Positions 12,263 to 26,500 are shown, counted from the first letter of the stretch. The stretch: DNA of 64,000 bases from Strongyloides papillosus (GCA_005656395.1 SRSI01000079.1:1054001-1118000); one strand, 5' to 3'. A program made the numbers and translations. The notes: generated by a model from the letters alone, not told the origin.

Positions 12263-15200
12263 ATGACAGAACCTGACATCAATGAAAGTATCCTGACAAT
12301 CCCCAGACGTTTCGGAGGGGTAAGTTTTAATTTTAGTCATCAAATTATCTAAGAAATTTTCATCACATTTTAGGCTACCATCGTTTACCCTGTCTCGACG
12401 TTACCAGAAGTCGACGTTATTATCTCCGAATTGTCAGGAGAGCACTGTACTCCAGATATATGGCACAGTTTTGCCATAGCATATTATCGCCTGAAGAGAT
12501 TTGACGATTTTGAGAGGATTCTTGAAGATGGTATTGCTTTCGCAAAGAAAGAAAACATCGGTCGGGACGCCGGTGTTCTCAAGTTGCACGACAGTATTAC
12601 TTCCTACAAAATACTGCGCGGTTGTAACGAGACGGACAAAGGAAGGAGATCTCAATACTTCTCTAAAGCTATGGAACATCTTAATCAAGGCGATGAGATC
12701 TCAAAGTATGACACAAACCACATCCTCCAACGTGGTTTCTATCTTTTGTATAACGACCAGAAATTGGATCATGCTGAGGCACAGTTCAAGTTTGTCACAA
12801 ATACTAACGAAGACAATATCCCGGCTCTTATTGGATATGCCTGTGTCTTTTACAATAAGAAGGACTACGCAAAGTCCCTGCAACTCTTCAAGAGAATTCT
12901 TAAAGTTTGTTCTAAGTGCCCAGCTTATGTTCGTCTTGGGATTGGATACTGTCTTGTCAAGTTGGGATATGTAAAGAAGGCTCGTGTTGCTTTTGAAAGG
13001 GTCTTGGAGCTTGAGGAGAACAACAGTTACGCTATGACGGCTCTATCGGTGCTTGACTTCAATGAAGGTACCTTGGAATCAACGACTGCTGGTGCAAATC
13101 GCCTGATAAAGTCATGGAAGATTGACCCTACTAATACTTCAACGGCTTTGGAGTTGGCAGACTTTTTGTTTTTGAGAGGAAACTATGAAAAAAGTGAAAA
13201 GTACAGCAGGATTGCATTTCAGTTGGCGGAATCTCCTATTCTTAAGGGTAGAAGTCATTATCTCGTCGGTAGATTTCACCATCGCAAAGGTGAAATTGAG
13301 TTGGCAATAAAACACTACAATATGGCAGTTGCTACCTGCAGCCCAGATTTTATTAATCCACTCTTTGGACTTGGACAACTTTATGCAAAGAAGAAGGACT
13401 TTGAAAAAGCGATAGAGTACTTTGGGAAGATCTTAATTACTGATCCAGATAACGCTGAAACCAAGAAGGCTCTGATTATGATGTATATAAGATCACCTGG
13501 GAAGGATGCTGCAACGAAAGATAAACGTACTGCTTCTGTTAAACAGTACTTCTCTGAGCTGTTAAATAATGAAAACCTCAACGATCCTACATTGGTTGTT
13601 GAGCATGCCAGATTCGTGGAGAAGACTAACTTGCCTCTTGCATTAAAGGAGACTTCAAGGGTAATTGATATGTATAAGGAGTCAGAAGATGTCCGGATTC
13701 CAATTGAGTTGTTAAATAACTACGGTGTATATTTGTACATGAATAAAGTCTTCCCTGAAGCAAACACTATCTTCTCTCAGTGTTTGTCTAGAGTTGAGGA
13801 GGAGCGTCTGAAGGATAATTCTTACGCTGATAGTCTTGAACTAACATTCACATTCAACCTCGCAAGGACAAATGAAGAGTTGGGATACACTGATAATGCA
13901 ATCGAGCTGTACAAGCGTTTGTTAAAGTGGAAGCCGAACTACAATGAAGGTAGTTTAAGATTAGGAAAAATTGCGGAGAAATGTAGTGATTACAAAGCAG
14001 CAACCAAACACTACCAAGACGTGCTTTCCAATGATCCTCACAACATTGGTGCTTTAGCAGCTTTAGGATCTCTGTTTATGAAGAAAAAGAACTTCTTGGA
14101 GGCTCAAAAGAAGTTTGAGGCAATTCTCAAGTTTCCGGAACACAAAGACAATGCTTATCCTCACCTTGCTCTTGGAGTTATATGGTTGGAGCAACTCTAC
14201 AAACCAAATAGGAATAAGGAGAAGGATGAAGAAAATATGTCGCGAGCATTTGAGATGTTCCAAAAGGTATTGAGGAATCATCCAAAAAATGTCTACGCAG
14301 GGAACTGTATGGGAATCTTACTCACATTTATTGGTTCCTATGAAGAAGCTCGCGAATGTTTCTCTGAAGTTCGTGAAGTCTTATTTGATGAGAAGGGTCC
14401 TTGGCTAAACTTAGCATACGTTTATGGGCTACTTAAAAATTATCTTAATGCTATTAGGATGTACAAGGCTGCCATTGAAAAGTTCGGATTGGATACTGAT
14501 TCTGATGTATTGTTGGCTCTTGGTCGCATGTACTGGAAAGTTGAGGACTATAATAATGCTTTGGATTACATGCTTCAAGCTGTTCAACATGACCCATTGA
14601 ATCTATATGCCAAGTATAACGTGGCAAAAATTTACGCAAAACTTGGCTTGCGTATCATGGAATCTCCAAACCAATCTCTATCTGATTTGGACAAAGCTAT
14701 TGGTTACTTTGAGGAGGCTAAGCTCGCTTTTGATGATGTTCATGGTTCAATGAAAAGTAGCAGTGATATGAAGATGAAGTGGAAACACATAAATATAGAC
14801 CATCTGACAGAGGAGCATTCTAACTGTGAGGATTACCTAATTCAAGCAAACTCCAAAAGACCACAGATTGTTGAGATTGAGAGAGCAAGAGAAGAGAGTA
14901 GAAGAAAGCAAAGGGAGATTATGCTAAAGTTAGAGGAGGAAAAAATAGCTCAAATGAGGATTCAAGAAAGCCAGGATCTTGAAAGACAGAATAGATTACG
15001 AGATCTTCGTAATGAGTTTCTTAATATGAATAAGGATGCTCTCAGAGTACCGGTTAAAGATGATAAAAGGAAGTCTGGTGGTAAAGGTGAAAACCAAAAG
15101 AAGAAGAAGGACGATGATATGGAGGGATTTGTTGCTTCCGACAATGAATGCTTTGAGGAGAGTGAAAGAAAGAAAAAGTTAAAAAGGAGCAGAAGAAATC

Positions 15201-15442
15201 GTAGAAAGGTAGAGGCTTCTGAGAATGAAGATGATGATAAGAAGGGAGAGGAGCAAGGTACTACTTTCGAAGTTAGCTCCAAGTCTAAGAAGAACACTCT
15301 CATATCTACTTCAGGAGATGGAGGAGAAGATAAAGCTGGAGGAAGATTCAGAATGGAAGAATCCATGTCATCACCAGATCCTGTTGATACTGTGTTTGGT
15401 CCTTGTTCTGATGAGTCATTAAGCTCATCGTCATCTGATTAG
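12263..15442 (+). CDS. ctr-9: CTR9 homologue, TPR scaffold of the Paf1 complex
   Basis: Exon 1 is 12263-12319 (19 codons). A 54 bp intron follows, then exon 2 is 12374-15442, giving 1041 residues, slightly shorter than typical animal CTR9. From about residue 40 to 850 the protein is a run of TPR helices; examples are KAIEYFGKILITDPDNAETK and the ALAALGSLFMKKKNFLEAQK repeat. The C-terminus has a charged coiled coil (EEKIAQMRIQESQDLERQNR), a Lys-rich segment and an acidic Ser tail, as in CTR9. In the Paf1 complex CTR9 scaffolds RNA polymerase II elongation and histone modification in the nucleus. The start was chosen because exon 1 ends cleanly at GTAAGT and joins in frame. Base composition is less AT-rich than the neighbours, as expected of a conserved gene. 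Confidence 0.92.
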
Positions 15443-15635
15443 AGTTAGTTTGTATATATAAAAATTTTCTTTATTTGTATTTTTAGTTGTTAATAATGGT
15501 GTATATAATGTATAATATTTTAATAATATTTATTTACTTTTTTTGTATAAATTTTTGAATATTACAAAAATTTTGAATATGTTTTTTTTGTATAAGAAGG
15601 GAAGTAGAAATGTTTTTTTATATCTTCATTTTTAT

Positions 15636-16883
15636 ATGTTTGCCAAATTAGTTGTAATTGTGTTGGTATTTTCACAAATACGTGGTAATGATCATGAAGC
15701 TGAGATTCCCCTTAGTGGAGCAGAAAAAGAATTGGAGTTGGATGAATTGTTTCGTGGATTGACTCTATCCAACCAAATAGGAGATACAACAAACTATACC
15801 CATAAAGAAACTATCGGAGGCCAAGGATACGTGGATGACTGTCTAAGTTTTGATCCTGTAAGTTTTACAATGCCGTAAATATATAATTATTTCTAGATTT
15901 CTATTGATATATCATTTAATCATATCAAAATGCACCTATTCTACGACAACTTCACTCAATCAAGAACAATACGTTATCAAATAAGGTGTTATTTAAAATC
16001 TTTGGTATTTGCCAAAAGGATAAGCATTAGGGAGATAAGACTTGGTCCTTTAATGCATAATGATTCTATCGTGGATGAAAGTGATTGCGAAAAGTTGAAA
16101 AAGGTTATTGGCAAAAGCTCAAAAAATGAGATGTACTTCATAATAACTGGAACGCCTAAGAAATGTGATAACTTTATTGGTCTGGGAATTTTCGTTATGC
16201 TAAATCCAATGCCAAATGGGAGACCTTATCCTTTCAAAAACAACAATCAATTTAGAGAATTTAAAAAAGATATGATTAAACAAATCGAAAAGATTATGAA
16301 TAAATACATGGTAGACCGTAATTTGAAACTAGCAAGTAACAAATTTACCTATCGGAAATTAGTTGAGGGTGATAACGAACCAGAACCGTTGTTAGAAAGA
16401 AGTCTGCAGGAGAATTTTTACACGTTCAGTATAAAATCACACTTTACCTCAATATCTGAAATCGTCGAAATGGAGAGGTATTATGATAACGAATGGTTGA
16501 TGGAGAATGATATAAAAAGGGCATTAAAATATTTGTTTAGTTTTGTGGTCAGTCAATATAAGGAGAATATTGGGGTTGTTGATGATAAATCTTCGGAACC
16601 AACATTGATTTCTCAGTCGGATTCTCTGGATAATGGGGAATATGAGTCATGGATAATGGATCACGCTGTTTCGTTAATTCCACTTACCCTAATTCTTGGA
16701 GCTCTTATTGCCTCTATGACATTCTTCATACATAAAAGAAGTAATGATGCTTATAGGAAGAAGAAAAAAGCTATATTCAATCAGGGTATCCAAGTTTTAC
16801 ATGACATCAGAAAGGAAATGGATCAGGAAAGTGAAATGACTACAGACAGTGAGTCTGTTACCACTGAAACTTCCACTTATTAA
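15636..16883 (+). CDS. Unrecognised type I membrane protein
   Basis: Exons 15636-15857 and 15897-16883 join across a 39 bp intron to encode 402 residues. I chose the ATG at 15636 because MFAKLVVIVLVFSQIRG is a good signal peptide. An in-frame ATG at 15543 would put a long basic leader before it. The lumenal or extracellular region has Cys in DDCLSF, QIRCYL, SDCEKL and KKCDNF. A single transmembrane helix (SLIPLTLILGALIASMTFFI) lies near residue 350, followed by a basic and then Ser/Thr/Glu-rich cytoplasmic tail. It starts about 190 bp after CTR9 on the same strand, which could reflect an operon-like arrangement. I do not recognise the family. Confidence 0.75.
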
Positions 16884-17195
16884 TTAGAAGAATAAAAGTA
16901 ATATATATATAATTTCTGTACTACAATTTCTTATGACATGACAGACAATAAAGTTTTAAAAAACACAAAACCTCTAAAATTATTTTATTATCAAAATAAA
17001 TCTTTATCATACTACAATAAAAACTATATACAAATTATTAAAAAGAAAATTTTTTTTCCATATCATTTAACATCATTTAAAATACTATTAATAATTAACA
17101 AAATAAATCCTTTAACAGCAGATTAAATTGATCTGCAAACTTTAAAAACAAGTAACTTTACAAATATATACAATTCCTCCTTGGAAAATACCATC

Positions 17196-19573
17196 TCATT
17201 GGATATTACACACAGGATTATTTCCACCCGGTGTTCTTGTTGTATAGTGAATGATGTTGCTAGAGACCTGTGACAAGAACTTCTCAGCCTTCTGAATATC
17301 CTCCTGATGTTTACGAATAACATCCTCAAATTGGAGACTGTTATATGACATCTTATTTTCAAAATTATTTATGTCATCATCCGAATCTGATGAATCATTG
17401 AAACGTGAAGCCAGCTTATGGAATCCGGGATCCCTTCCATCGACAATGTTTGAGGATATCTCCGAGAAACATTTAGAAATCATACGCAGGCGTTTTCCGA
17501 TTTCATTACTATCTTTGATAATTCTTTGAATCCTTGGTTGGATAGTCATTAGAGTTGCTGTCTTATCATTATTTGATATGTCATTCAAGTTATAAGACAA
17601 TGAACCAGCTACAGTGTTTTTCGTTAATAAATTTGACGGTTTTTCCATAAGAGGAGAACTAATGAAACCATGAGAATGTGATCCACCGAAGCCTGAACTA
17701 TTGGATGGTGAGTGAAGTGAAGAGAGATGGATTTTTGACAGAGCTGAACTGACACTTTTGAAAGTCTCTTCCTTTTTACTTCCATTTTCTGGAGTACTAT
17801 TCTCATCCTTGAACTCATCCAACACTAGGAGATTATCATCATCATACTCATCATCGTTAAGAATTTTAAATGAACGATGGTGATTCAATTCATTCTTCAG
17901 CTTTGTTGTCTCTTCCTCCTTTTCATCGAGTTTATTTAACAATACGGCATTTTCTTCCTCCAACAGTTTGTTTGCTTCATTCATAGACGAAGATTTGCCA
18001 TCATCCATAACGAGGACACTAGTCAATTTCTGCTTCAAGCAACTAATTTCAGTTTCATAATCCTTTTTGAGTTTATCCATATCATCTAAACTTTTCTGGA
18101 AATCATTCTCCGTGACGAGTGTTGCTTCTCTATAACGACGATACTCCTGGTCCAATCTGTTAAACTTCTCCGTCATCAACTTTAACTTATGCCTGATGTT
18201 TTCAGCCTCCAATTGCAACTTCTCTGTCTCCTCAGCAAAGTCACACTTTTGCATCTGCAACCTATTTTCCAATTTCTTGACTTTCTCCCTGAGACGATCG
18301 GCTTCATTTTTCTTATCCATTAGTATTGAGAGTAATGCTTGTTGAGAACCGTCTGTTTGGACATTTGATGGTGTCTGAATTGATGTCGAGGTACTCATCT
18401 TCCGTTGGATATCCCGAAGTGATTCTTCAATTTCATCTATTCTCTGGCAACTGACAGCTGATGAAACCCCGCTTCTAGAAGACTTATCGAAGAAGACATC
18501 TTCTTGTGCACTTCTTGCACTGCCATAAATGTTTGATGTACCCTTTATTGGAGTTGAACAAGGGCCTGGTGTGTAGACAGATCCCACATTGACTCTTGGG
18601 TTTCTTGGTGGAGATAGAAGCTCACTTGAGTTGGAGTATCTTGGATATCTGGTCTCCACTACTCTATACGGTGATTCACTATCAACATTCCTGTATCGAT
18701 CTCTGCACACGGGTGATGAAATGTTTGATACGAATCTAAAATAACAGTATTGGTTGAATTTTCATTTCATGATACTTACCCAGATGAAGATAGAGATGGT
18801 TCCTGACGTCTCATTGCTCCTCTCTCTCCATAGATACCGGACTGACTATTGTACACTTGGCTAGCTCCTTGACTAACATTACTTGATGCCGACGACTGTT
18901 TTGAAGAACCAGGAAGATGAGCGAAACTCCGTGTCCTCCTAGCATTAGGCATCGTATATGAACGGTAGTTTAGAATTGACGATGGATTCACATTCAATGG
19001 AGGCTTTTCTGAATCCCTATAGTGTCTGAGATACTCTTCTTTTGCCGAACCTTAAAAAATGATTATGAAACACACTATGTGACAAATACTTACCTAGCCA
19101 ATGATCTGTACCTCTAATGCTTGGACTCTCTCTTCCTGGTAATCCACAGAAACTGGTATTGTTATCCGAATAACCTCCACAAGGACTTTGTACAACTGTA
19201 TCCTGGTTTAACAAAGTCAAAGTTTCATCGTCCTCAGTACTTGGTACACTAGGTCTTCTGATAACTTCTTGCCTTTGATGACCATGGAAATTCTCGTAGA
19301 CACCATCGCGTGGAACCACCGGAACATTTGGTAAAGTACTAGGTGGCTTACCAACGACTGGTGGTGTGGCATAATCACCTTCTTTAGAATCTACAACAAA
19401 AATACTAAATGACAAGAGATTAAACAAAACTTACAGGGTGGGCGTGATGTCTTTTTGAAAGTGAATGTCGAGATACTTCTCCCAGATTTGGTCCTAACGA
19501 ATCGTGGACTAGATTTACGGCTCCCACTAATATTAGAATTTGATGACCAGAATTTCTTTATCTTTTCAAACAT
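17196..19573 (-). CDS. Coiled-coil protein of unknown function (748 residues)
   Basis: Four exons (19573-19435, 19390-19094, 19050-18780, 18735-17196) are joined by introns of 43-44 bp with phases that agree. The N-terminal ~330 residues are basic, Ser/Pro-rich and probably disordered. Residues ~360-540 form a long coiled coil (KKNEADRLREKVKKLENRLQ ... EEENAVLLNKLDEKEEE). A Ser-rich linker follows, and a helical C-terminal region (EIGKRLRMISKCFSEISSNI; EDVIRKHQEDIQKAEKFLSQ) ends the protein. The architecture resembles cytoskeletal or centrosomal scaffold proteins, but I cannot name an orthologue. It converges on the membrane-protein gene to the left; the ~310 bp between them holds no gene. 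Confidence 0.8.
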
Positions 19574-20603
19574 ATTAAATTAGTTAATATAATAAATACA
19601 AGAAGTAATGAATGAAAAGAGTTATTCCGTTTATATACAGGTAAATTCAATAGTTTTCTGGAAAAATAAAGAAAATAAAAAGTTATCGCATATCGGAATA
19701 ATACATCATAAAGCAAAAAAGCATGACATAATATAGTTGATTTCACAACAAATGTTCAAATCATCAAAAATTAAAAGTGTAATCAGTACATTAACTAACG
19801 TAAAAATCGTATTTATCTACAATGAGTAGAAATTTACAGTGATTGAATAATCAAAGATGAAAAGTTTTTAAACAAAATAGACTCAAGGCAACAAGTATTT
19901 TATAAAAGTCAATTGGAGAAGAGGAGTTAAAACAGTTTTAGTTATTAGTTAAAAAACAATTTATATAGGTATGATATGATAAAAGACAAGACGTGACCAT
20001 TCACATTTCACAACATTTTTGACCACCAATCAAATAGAGGTTTCTTTTTAAATTGGAATTATGATATAATTTGGTGAATTAAGAGGTAAAATTGTTTTAT
20101 CGTCATCTTTTTTATTGTCTAGCTTTAAAAATGTGGGGTAGTGTGTGGTGTTCCTTTGTCTTGTTTTACTTTTCTCGACTACTCTTTTAGTAGACATTCA
20201 TGAATTGAAGAGTGGTTTCGTGGATTAAATTGTTTTTGTTTTCAGATAGAAGTTTCATCAATGTCTATTTATTGAGAAATGGAGATATGGGAATCTAGCC
20301 ACTAAAACTTGTCTGTACTAATGACTGTTAAATTTATTTGATTATGTAATGTTTTATGATGAAATAATTGTTTTGAAGGTTAGTTTTCTCCTTTATTCAA
20401 ATTTCTTGGTATTTACAGTTGATTTTCAGAAAATATATTCAAAATAATGAGCTAGAAAATGTGAAAAAAACAAAATATAATGATAATTATGCAAAAAAGC
20501 CTAGAAATTTGTATTTTATCTGTGAACGAAGGAAATTGCTTGAAATGGGATTATTTTTTCTGTTCAATGGCCCTGGAATCTATCAAAAAGGGCTCCGGAC
20601 GCC
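19574..20603. other. Intergenic region upstream of the coiled-coil gene
   Basis: No gene is supported. Open frames near 20419-20830 run through the tRNA-Glu gene in both directions and are spurious. Confidence 0.55.
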
Positions 20604-20675
20604 TCCCATATGGTCTAGTGGTTAGGATTCGTGGTTTTCACCCACGCGGCCCGGGTTCGATTCCCGGTATGGGAA
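20604..20675 (+). tRNA. tRNA-Glu (UUC anticodon)
   Basis: The cloverleaf is complete. The acceptor stem is TCCCATA/TATGGGA with A as discriminator, the D arm contains GGTCTAGTGGTTAGGA, the anticodon arm is CGTGG-TTTTCAC-CCACG (anticodon TTC), and the T arm is CCGGG-TTCGATT-CCCGG. No intron. Confidence 0.95.
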
Positions 20676-21290
20676 TCCTTTTTGGTATTTTTCAATATTT
20701 CACTGTTACAGATCGTCAAAGTGGCAAAAATCACATTTTTATACGAAAATTTGAATGCATGTGTGTTTTCTCTGTAGATCTTACATTTTCTAGTCAAAAT
20801 GCATTAATTGATATATTTTGGAACATTTAGCAAATTACCAAATCATAGCTAAATGCTATTTTTTGCAGCAAATCTTATTAGTGAGAGATCAAGCAATCGT
20901 AAAGAAAAATCAACAAATGCGGGACAATATCCTTACCAATAGACGATATTTCATGGAATTTGAAAATGTCATACCCCAAGGAAGATGATAATTGCGATTC
21001 GTCTTTGCTCGTTGCCTCAAGAGTTGAAGCATTCAAAGTCTCTAATTGCAAATTTCTAATCAGGAATGAACTGAATTACGTGTAATATTTTGGAAAACTA
21101 CATCATATCTTTGCTGTAAATGATTTAACTTAATAACTGGTACAAATCATAAATATTCTATCTCGATCATAGCATCATTGATGCTTTATGTTAAAATCTT
21201 CTGAATTCAACACTTCATTTCAATTTACCAATAACAATTTTGGTAAGAATTTGAATGTTCTATTGTAATATACTTAAATTTTAGTGCCAT

Positions 21291-22847
21291 GGAAAATGAC
21301 ATAATCAACAACCTCCACATAAGAACAAATATAATGTCTACACCGTTGTGTTTATTGGCTACTTCTTTGATACCATTACCAGTATGTTCGGAAGTAGTTG
21401 TAGATACAAACTACTTCTCTTCTGTTCCTGAAACCATCAATAAAACGACATTCTGGTTAATTTAACGCTCAATGAAACTTCTGGTGTCATGTTCGTAAAG
21501 TGCCAAGTACTGAGTACAAGCATACAAGTGATAGTAGGAAATTTGGTCCCAACAAGTTTTTGCGAGGATTAAGACTAGTTTACGGTACTAATGAATCGCT
21601 ATTTTTGTGAATACCCTTAGTGGAAAAACCCCTTGGGTTTATAATCATCAGTCATGGAGGAATTACTTTCAAGAATGATACCGGAAATCAGAGTTACCAA
21701 TGGAAGCTTGATATATAGATTAAGGAAATTATGAAAACTCTTCTAATCTTTCTGAAGTGGCGTTTATACAATCAGTGGTTACGTTATTACACACAAAATG
21801 CAACAATTCGCTTGCTAATGAAACTTTTGTTGTTACAAGGGATAGGAACAACGAGCTTGTGGAACTAAAATCATCAAATGACAACGTAGTCTATATGAAG
21901 AAAATGTTTTATTAGTTTCAAAAACCTAAAGAAGATGACTTTAAAAAAAGTTGTGAAGCCGTGTGCAATAACAGTAGCATATAGTGAATGTCCATAGATA
22001 ACTTTACTGGATTTCAGGGCAGATTTTACCATATAGACTGGAGTAACAACTATCGGTATGGTAAATGCAAAAAAGTTATTCCAGTAAGACTTTGATCATT
22101 AACTCGTCCAAATTATTGCGATATGGAGATTGTCAGTTATTCAAGAATGAATTTTACTAAAGATAGATTTACTAATATTGAAAACTCTCCAAAAATATAA
22201 CCTCACAATTTGATGTAAGTTTGTACAACATTGTAATGTTAACATTTAAATGCTTAGGAGCTTCGGGTGAATACAATATAATCTCACAAATCTTTTATTT
22301 TGAACCCAACACTACGGAAGGCGGACTTGAGGAAGTAGCTTACGTCAAAGAAGATGCTGAGATTCAACCAAATTGCTCTCTTACTTTTATGAACATTGGA
22401 TATCTAGAAGCCATTACTCATCATGGAATCACAACAACATCGGATAAATGGAATGACACTTATATAACCGATGAAAGATTCAGACTTAAGGATGGTTATA
22501 TTTTTTTAAAAGATATCAATGATCGTGTTACAGAACTACAATGTGTCTACGGGACACCAGGTAGTAAGATAACAAAAACAAAAGAATTTACTGCTGGAAA
22601 ATATGTTACAAATCCTGGTGGTGGAAGATCAATTGATACAAGTGTTCTAGTTGTCGATGATACTAAATTGGAGAAAGCCATTGAAGAGAAAAGGAGGAAG
22701 ATGTCAGCATACCATAAAATGGTACATGCTTATGGGAAGCTCACTACACATATCATCATCATCATTCTTATTATTGTAGGGGCAATTATTACTACAATAT
22801 TGTGTACGCTCATGTATATATGCATCATAATACCTCATAAAAAATGA
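21291..22847 (+). pseudogene. Ectodomain and transmembrane part of a dead receptor phosphatase
   Basis: From ATG at 21291 the sequence reads as a decayed family gene: a signal-like start (STPLCLLATSLIPLPVCS), then GVMFVKCQ (the KCP-type module) followed by multiple stops and frame changes. From about 22255 a 197-codon open stretch contains IFYFEPN, IQPNCS, then a Cys exactly 56 residues later (ELQCVYGTP), and a strong transmembrane helix (IIIIILIIVGAIITTILCTLM) with a short basic cytoplasmic stretch. A GTAAGT...CTTAG intron probably lies at 22214-22257. The frame ends in an A6 run at ~22840; one extra A would lead straight into the phosphatase part that follows. 20676-21290 contains only short open fragments. 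Confidence 0.75.
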
Positions 22848-23245
22848 ATGAACTCAAAGTGAAGAATCCTAATTTATATTACTTTTGGGATATTCTTACA
22901 GTGGAATCCTTTGAAACATATTGCATCGGGATTACCGATAAAAATTATATGCATACCTCTAAACTTACTTTTAAAATCGAAGGAGATGAAGAGGTTGATG
23001 TTGGGATAAGTGATCAATTTGATGGATCCTTAGTTAAGAGCTACGACAATAGTGATAAGAAGATAAAGGCCCATTATGTTTATAGTATCTCAGATAATGT
23101 AAATTATATTCATTGTGACGTAAGTTTACAAAATTCAAAGCATAAATTCTTTATTTTAGGGTCCAACAATAACTTCACTCTACACTTTCTGGAACATGGT
23201 TTTTAAAGAGAATATTGTAACCATTATTGCAATTATTTATGATAC
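22844..23245 (+). pseudogene. Phosphatase domain D1, N-terminal half, cut by retrotransposon
   Basis: The open frame from 22844 overlaps the previous one by four bases. It runs to HCD at 23119, where a 40 bp GTAAGT...TTTTAG intron (23120-23159) joins to GPTITSLYTFWNMVFKENI. This matches the QGP...T..FW.MV..E segment of classical tyrosine phosphatase domains. The exon is interrupted after IIAIIYD by the LTR element. The 5 bp GATAC at 23241-23245 is the left target duplication, and the reading frame continues on the other side at 28258. Confidence 0.75.
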
Positions 23246-23454
23246 TGTTAAATTATATTAGACCAAATATGAATATAATTTATTTTATCCTTCAATAACC
23301 AAGGCCTAAAAAATATACAATAGACCAATCCAATATAAAACTTACCTTGGTATTGGTTAGTAATTTACTGACCATTCAGTAAAAAACATACTCTTTTATA
23401 CCAACGTATCATCAAAATAAAACTAACACGTCATACATGTTTTTAAACATGACA
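23246..23454 (-). repeat. 3' LTR of the retrotransposon
   Basis: 209 bp, identical to 28049-28257 except for one base. In element orientation it begins TGTCATG and ends TTTAACA. The sequence between it and the stop codon (23455-23504) is T-rich rather than a purine tract. Confidence 0.95.
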
Positions 23455-23504
23455 TGCACAACACAAAACAATAAAAATAATATAATAAATAATTAGTAAT
23501 TTAA

Positions 23505-26500
23505 TTAATCCAAGAGTTTTGAGCACAGAGTTTTACTCAATTCTGCAATAGTCATATCCGTAATGTTCAGAGGTTTCAATATAGCCGCAACTTTAGAAAC
23601 TACCAAATCCTTAGCTAAAGCATCAGCTCCTTTATTTAACACAGACATCTTGCCACTATAGTGAAGCACATCAGGCTTCAAAGTCCTCATTCCTATCCTG
23701 ATAAAATCCAATTTCTCCCATAACTTCTGGTGAACTTGTTTAGGGTTACGTGCATAAGATTTCAGCTTACTTATTTCACTTGCACCTTCTACCACATAGA
23801 TATTATCAGACAATATCACACAATTCTTATCTTTAAATTCTTCCGCCAATAAATGAGCTGCAATCATAGCTACCAATTCCATTTTGTCTGAAGTAGCTTC
23901 TTTAAACATATTACTAGCCCTATATAATTGCACAGTGTCTTCCTTTATCAACCAACGAATTATACCAATTCCATGATGCTCACTTTTCTTAGAATTATTT
24001 GCACTTCCATCTACTGCATAAATAACTTCATAATCCTTACATAAAGCATCGACATCATCATCATTTACAACTTTTCTTTCTACAAGATTCATATTAGACA
24101 TACTTTCATCGAAGAATTGATCATTTATAGCTAATGATTCATTTCTTTTCCTATCATTGCAAGATTTACTATCATTAACCAACAGATCTGTACCCTGAAC
24201 ATCTTTCATAAGAAGTTTATCCAATTCTTTACCATTAAAAGATTCAGTTGAAGATGACAATTGGTCAATTTTATCATCCAATTCTTTTTCATTAAGAGAT
24301 CCATTTATAGACAAAATTTCATCCATTTTATCATCAACTTTCTCCTCCTCATTTAACGTCAAATCAATTGATGTTGAACTCGGAGGGTCACCAAACAATT
24401 CAACAATTTCCCACATCTCATCATCATCAGTGGGTTCCTCCTCCACATTAGCATTTTCTTTTACATAGTCAATTGAAATAAAGTATTCCTTACCATCATC
24501 GACCCTTACATGAGCAATTCTTTTACCTAAATAACCAACCAGCTTTCCTTCCTCAAATTTACGTGCCAGTTTTCCTCTAGGTTTAAACCAAACATTTCTT
24601 TCTTTACTTAACAACTGATAACGGGTTTCTTCATGTGGTCTTGGTTTCCTGAATCCTAAAGCGTAGAATCTCTGAGCTCGCTTCTTTGAAGCATTAATAG
24701 CAGCTACACTCATTACTAGGCATTCATTAATATTACTTGAGATAGATTTAAATTTATCCATTTTTCTCCTCAAGATACCAATATGACGTTCTACCAACCC
24801 ATTTGATTCACTGTGATATATTGGTGAATTCAACTTCGTTGTAACAATATTTGATATTCTTTTTTCATTCAACCAATTTACCAGTTCTGTAGAGTTAAGA
24901 GTGGGTTCATTATCCACAACAATGTATTGGAAAGGGTGTTGCATAAAGATTCCGTTGAGACATTCAATTACCGATTTAGTTGATTTTACCTTCAACTTCC
25001 AAGCCCATACGTAATTGGAAAATGCATCCACAAGTACCAGAATCCTCATCCCTTCATACATCATTATATCTAGGTGTCCTCTATGTCTGGGGTATTCTGC
25101 CTGAAACCATCTGTATGATTTAGCTTTAGACGGTTTGTTCCTACTATTACTTTGACATATTTTACATTCAGTATAAACTTGATTATATACAGGTCCACTC
25201 CCAATACACACATACTTCTCACTCATTTCCTCCTTCATCATTACAGCACATGTGTGAGTTTTAACATGCCACTCATATATTTTACGTTTCAAATATTCCT
25301 TCGATACAATAGGTTTGTTGTCAAATACAATAACTCCTTCTTGCATTTCAATCAGATCTGTACCATTTCTTAATAAAGCTGGTAACTTCTTCATACACGT
25401 ACCTGTCTGATCTATCCATGATTCCAAAATCATGTTTATCAAGGGGTTATCTTTCTGATCTTCTAGCAATTCACCATGTTCATATGCAGACATGTAACTT
25501 GGAAGATTATTTGTTTCCAGATATCTTATTTTACTTAACTTAACTTTAGTATTATCATTAACCACTTTAACTTTCACCCCCGATAAGATAATGGGAACAG
25601 CAAACTTCATGACTCTCCTGGACATGTCACTTCGATTCAAAACATCATCTCGTAAAATCCATTCAATAGCAGTTGATTTAGTTATGATACTCAACTCATG
25701 ACCATAACCGTGATAGTGTTTTATCGCATTTTCAAGTGCTAATAATTCCAATTCGCATTTGTTATAATTTCTTTCAGAGTTAGATAAGGTCCTCTCAATA
25801 ACCTGTACAATTTTCTTAACATCTTTCATCACATAAACCTCCGTATCTACAGTTTCCGGATGTAAATCAAAATCAGCCACCTCAAAAATCAAAATGTCAT
25901 TCTTTTCTGGAATGTACAAGGTTCTCGTCTCCTTCAGGTTGGATTGTATCTCCTTCCAAGTTTCTTCTAATAACTCTCTCTCCGGAAGTGCATTTTTCTT
26001 ACTCGCAATCCTCTTTATCAACATGGCAATATCTTTAATATATGCCCTGCAATATTGAAGCTTACCAATAGAAGTTTGAAGCTCACTTACACTTCTAGGA
26101 ACTTTAAGACTCTGCAACTCCACGAGTTTCTTGTTTTCAATAGACATTCCTAAACGTGAGAATGTTTGTCCCAGAAAATCCATCGACTTCATCTGAAATT
26201 GACATTTCTCGAGATTGATGGGCAGGTTATACTTTGAACATAGTCGAATAAATTTCACCCAACTCATCACCTGATTTTCCTTCTTTCCAACAAAAGCCAA
26301 ATCATCAACATAATTGATAACTAAAGTTTTATCCAATTCAAATTCATCCAATAATTGTCTTAACTTGTTAGTATATATCGCAGACGAAGACTTGTAACCA
26401 AATTGAAGTCTAGGCGATATGTAGTCTCCCAAATGAGTGTTTATACCAGAAATCCACTGTTTATCCTCCATGACTTTAAAACTTTTAAAAGCATTACACA

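Noticed and set aside
20419..20830. Open frames around tRNA-Glu on both strands
   Set aside because: They run through the tRNA gene and have no conserved motif or splice support.
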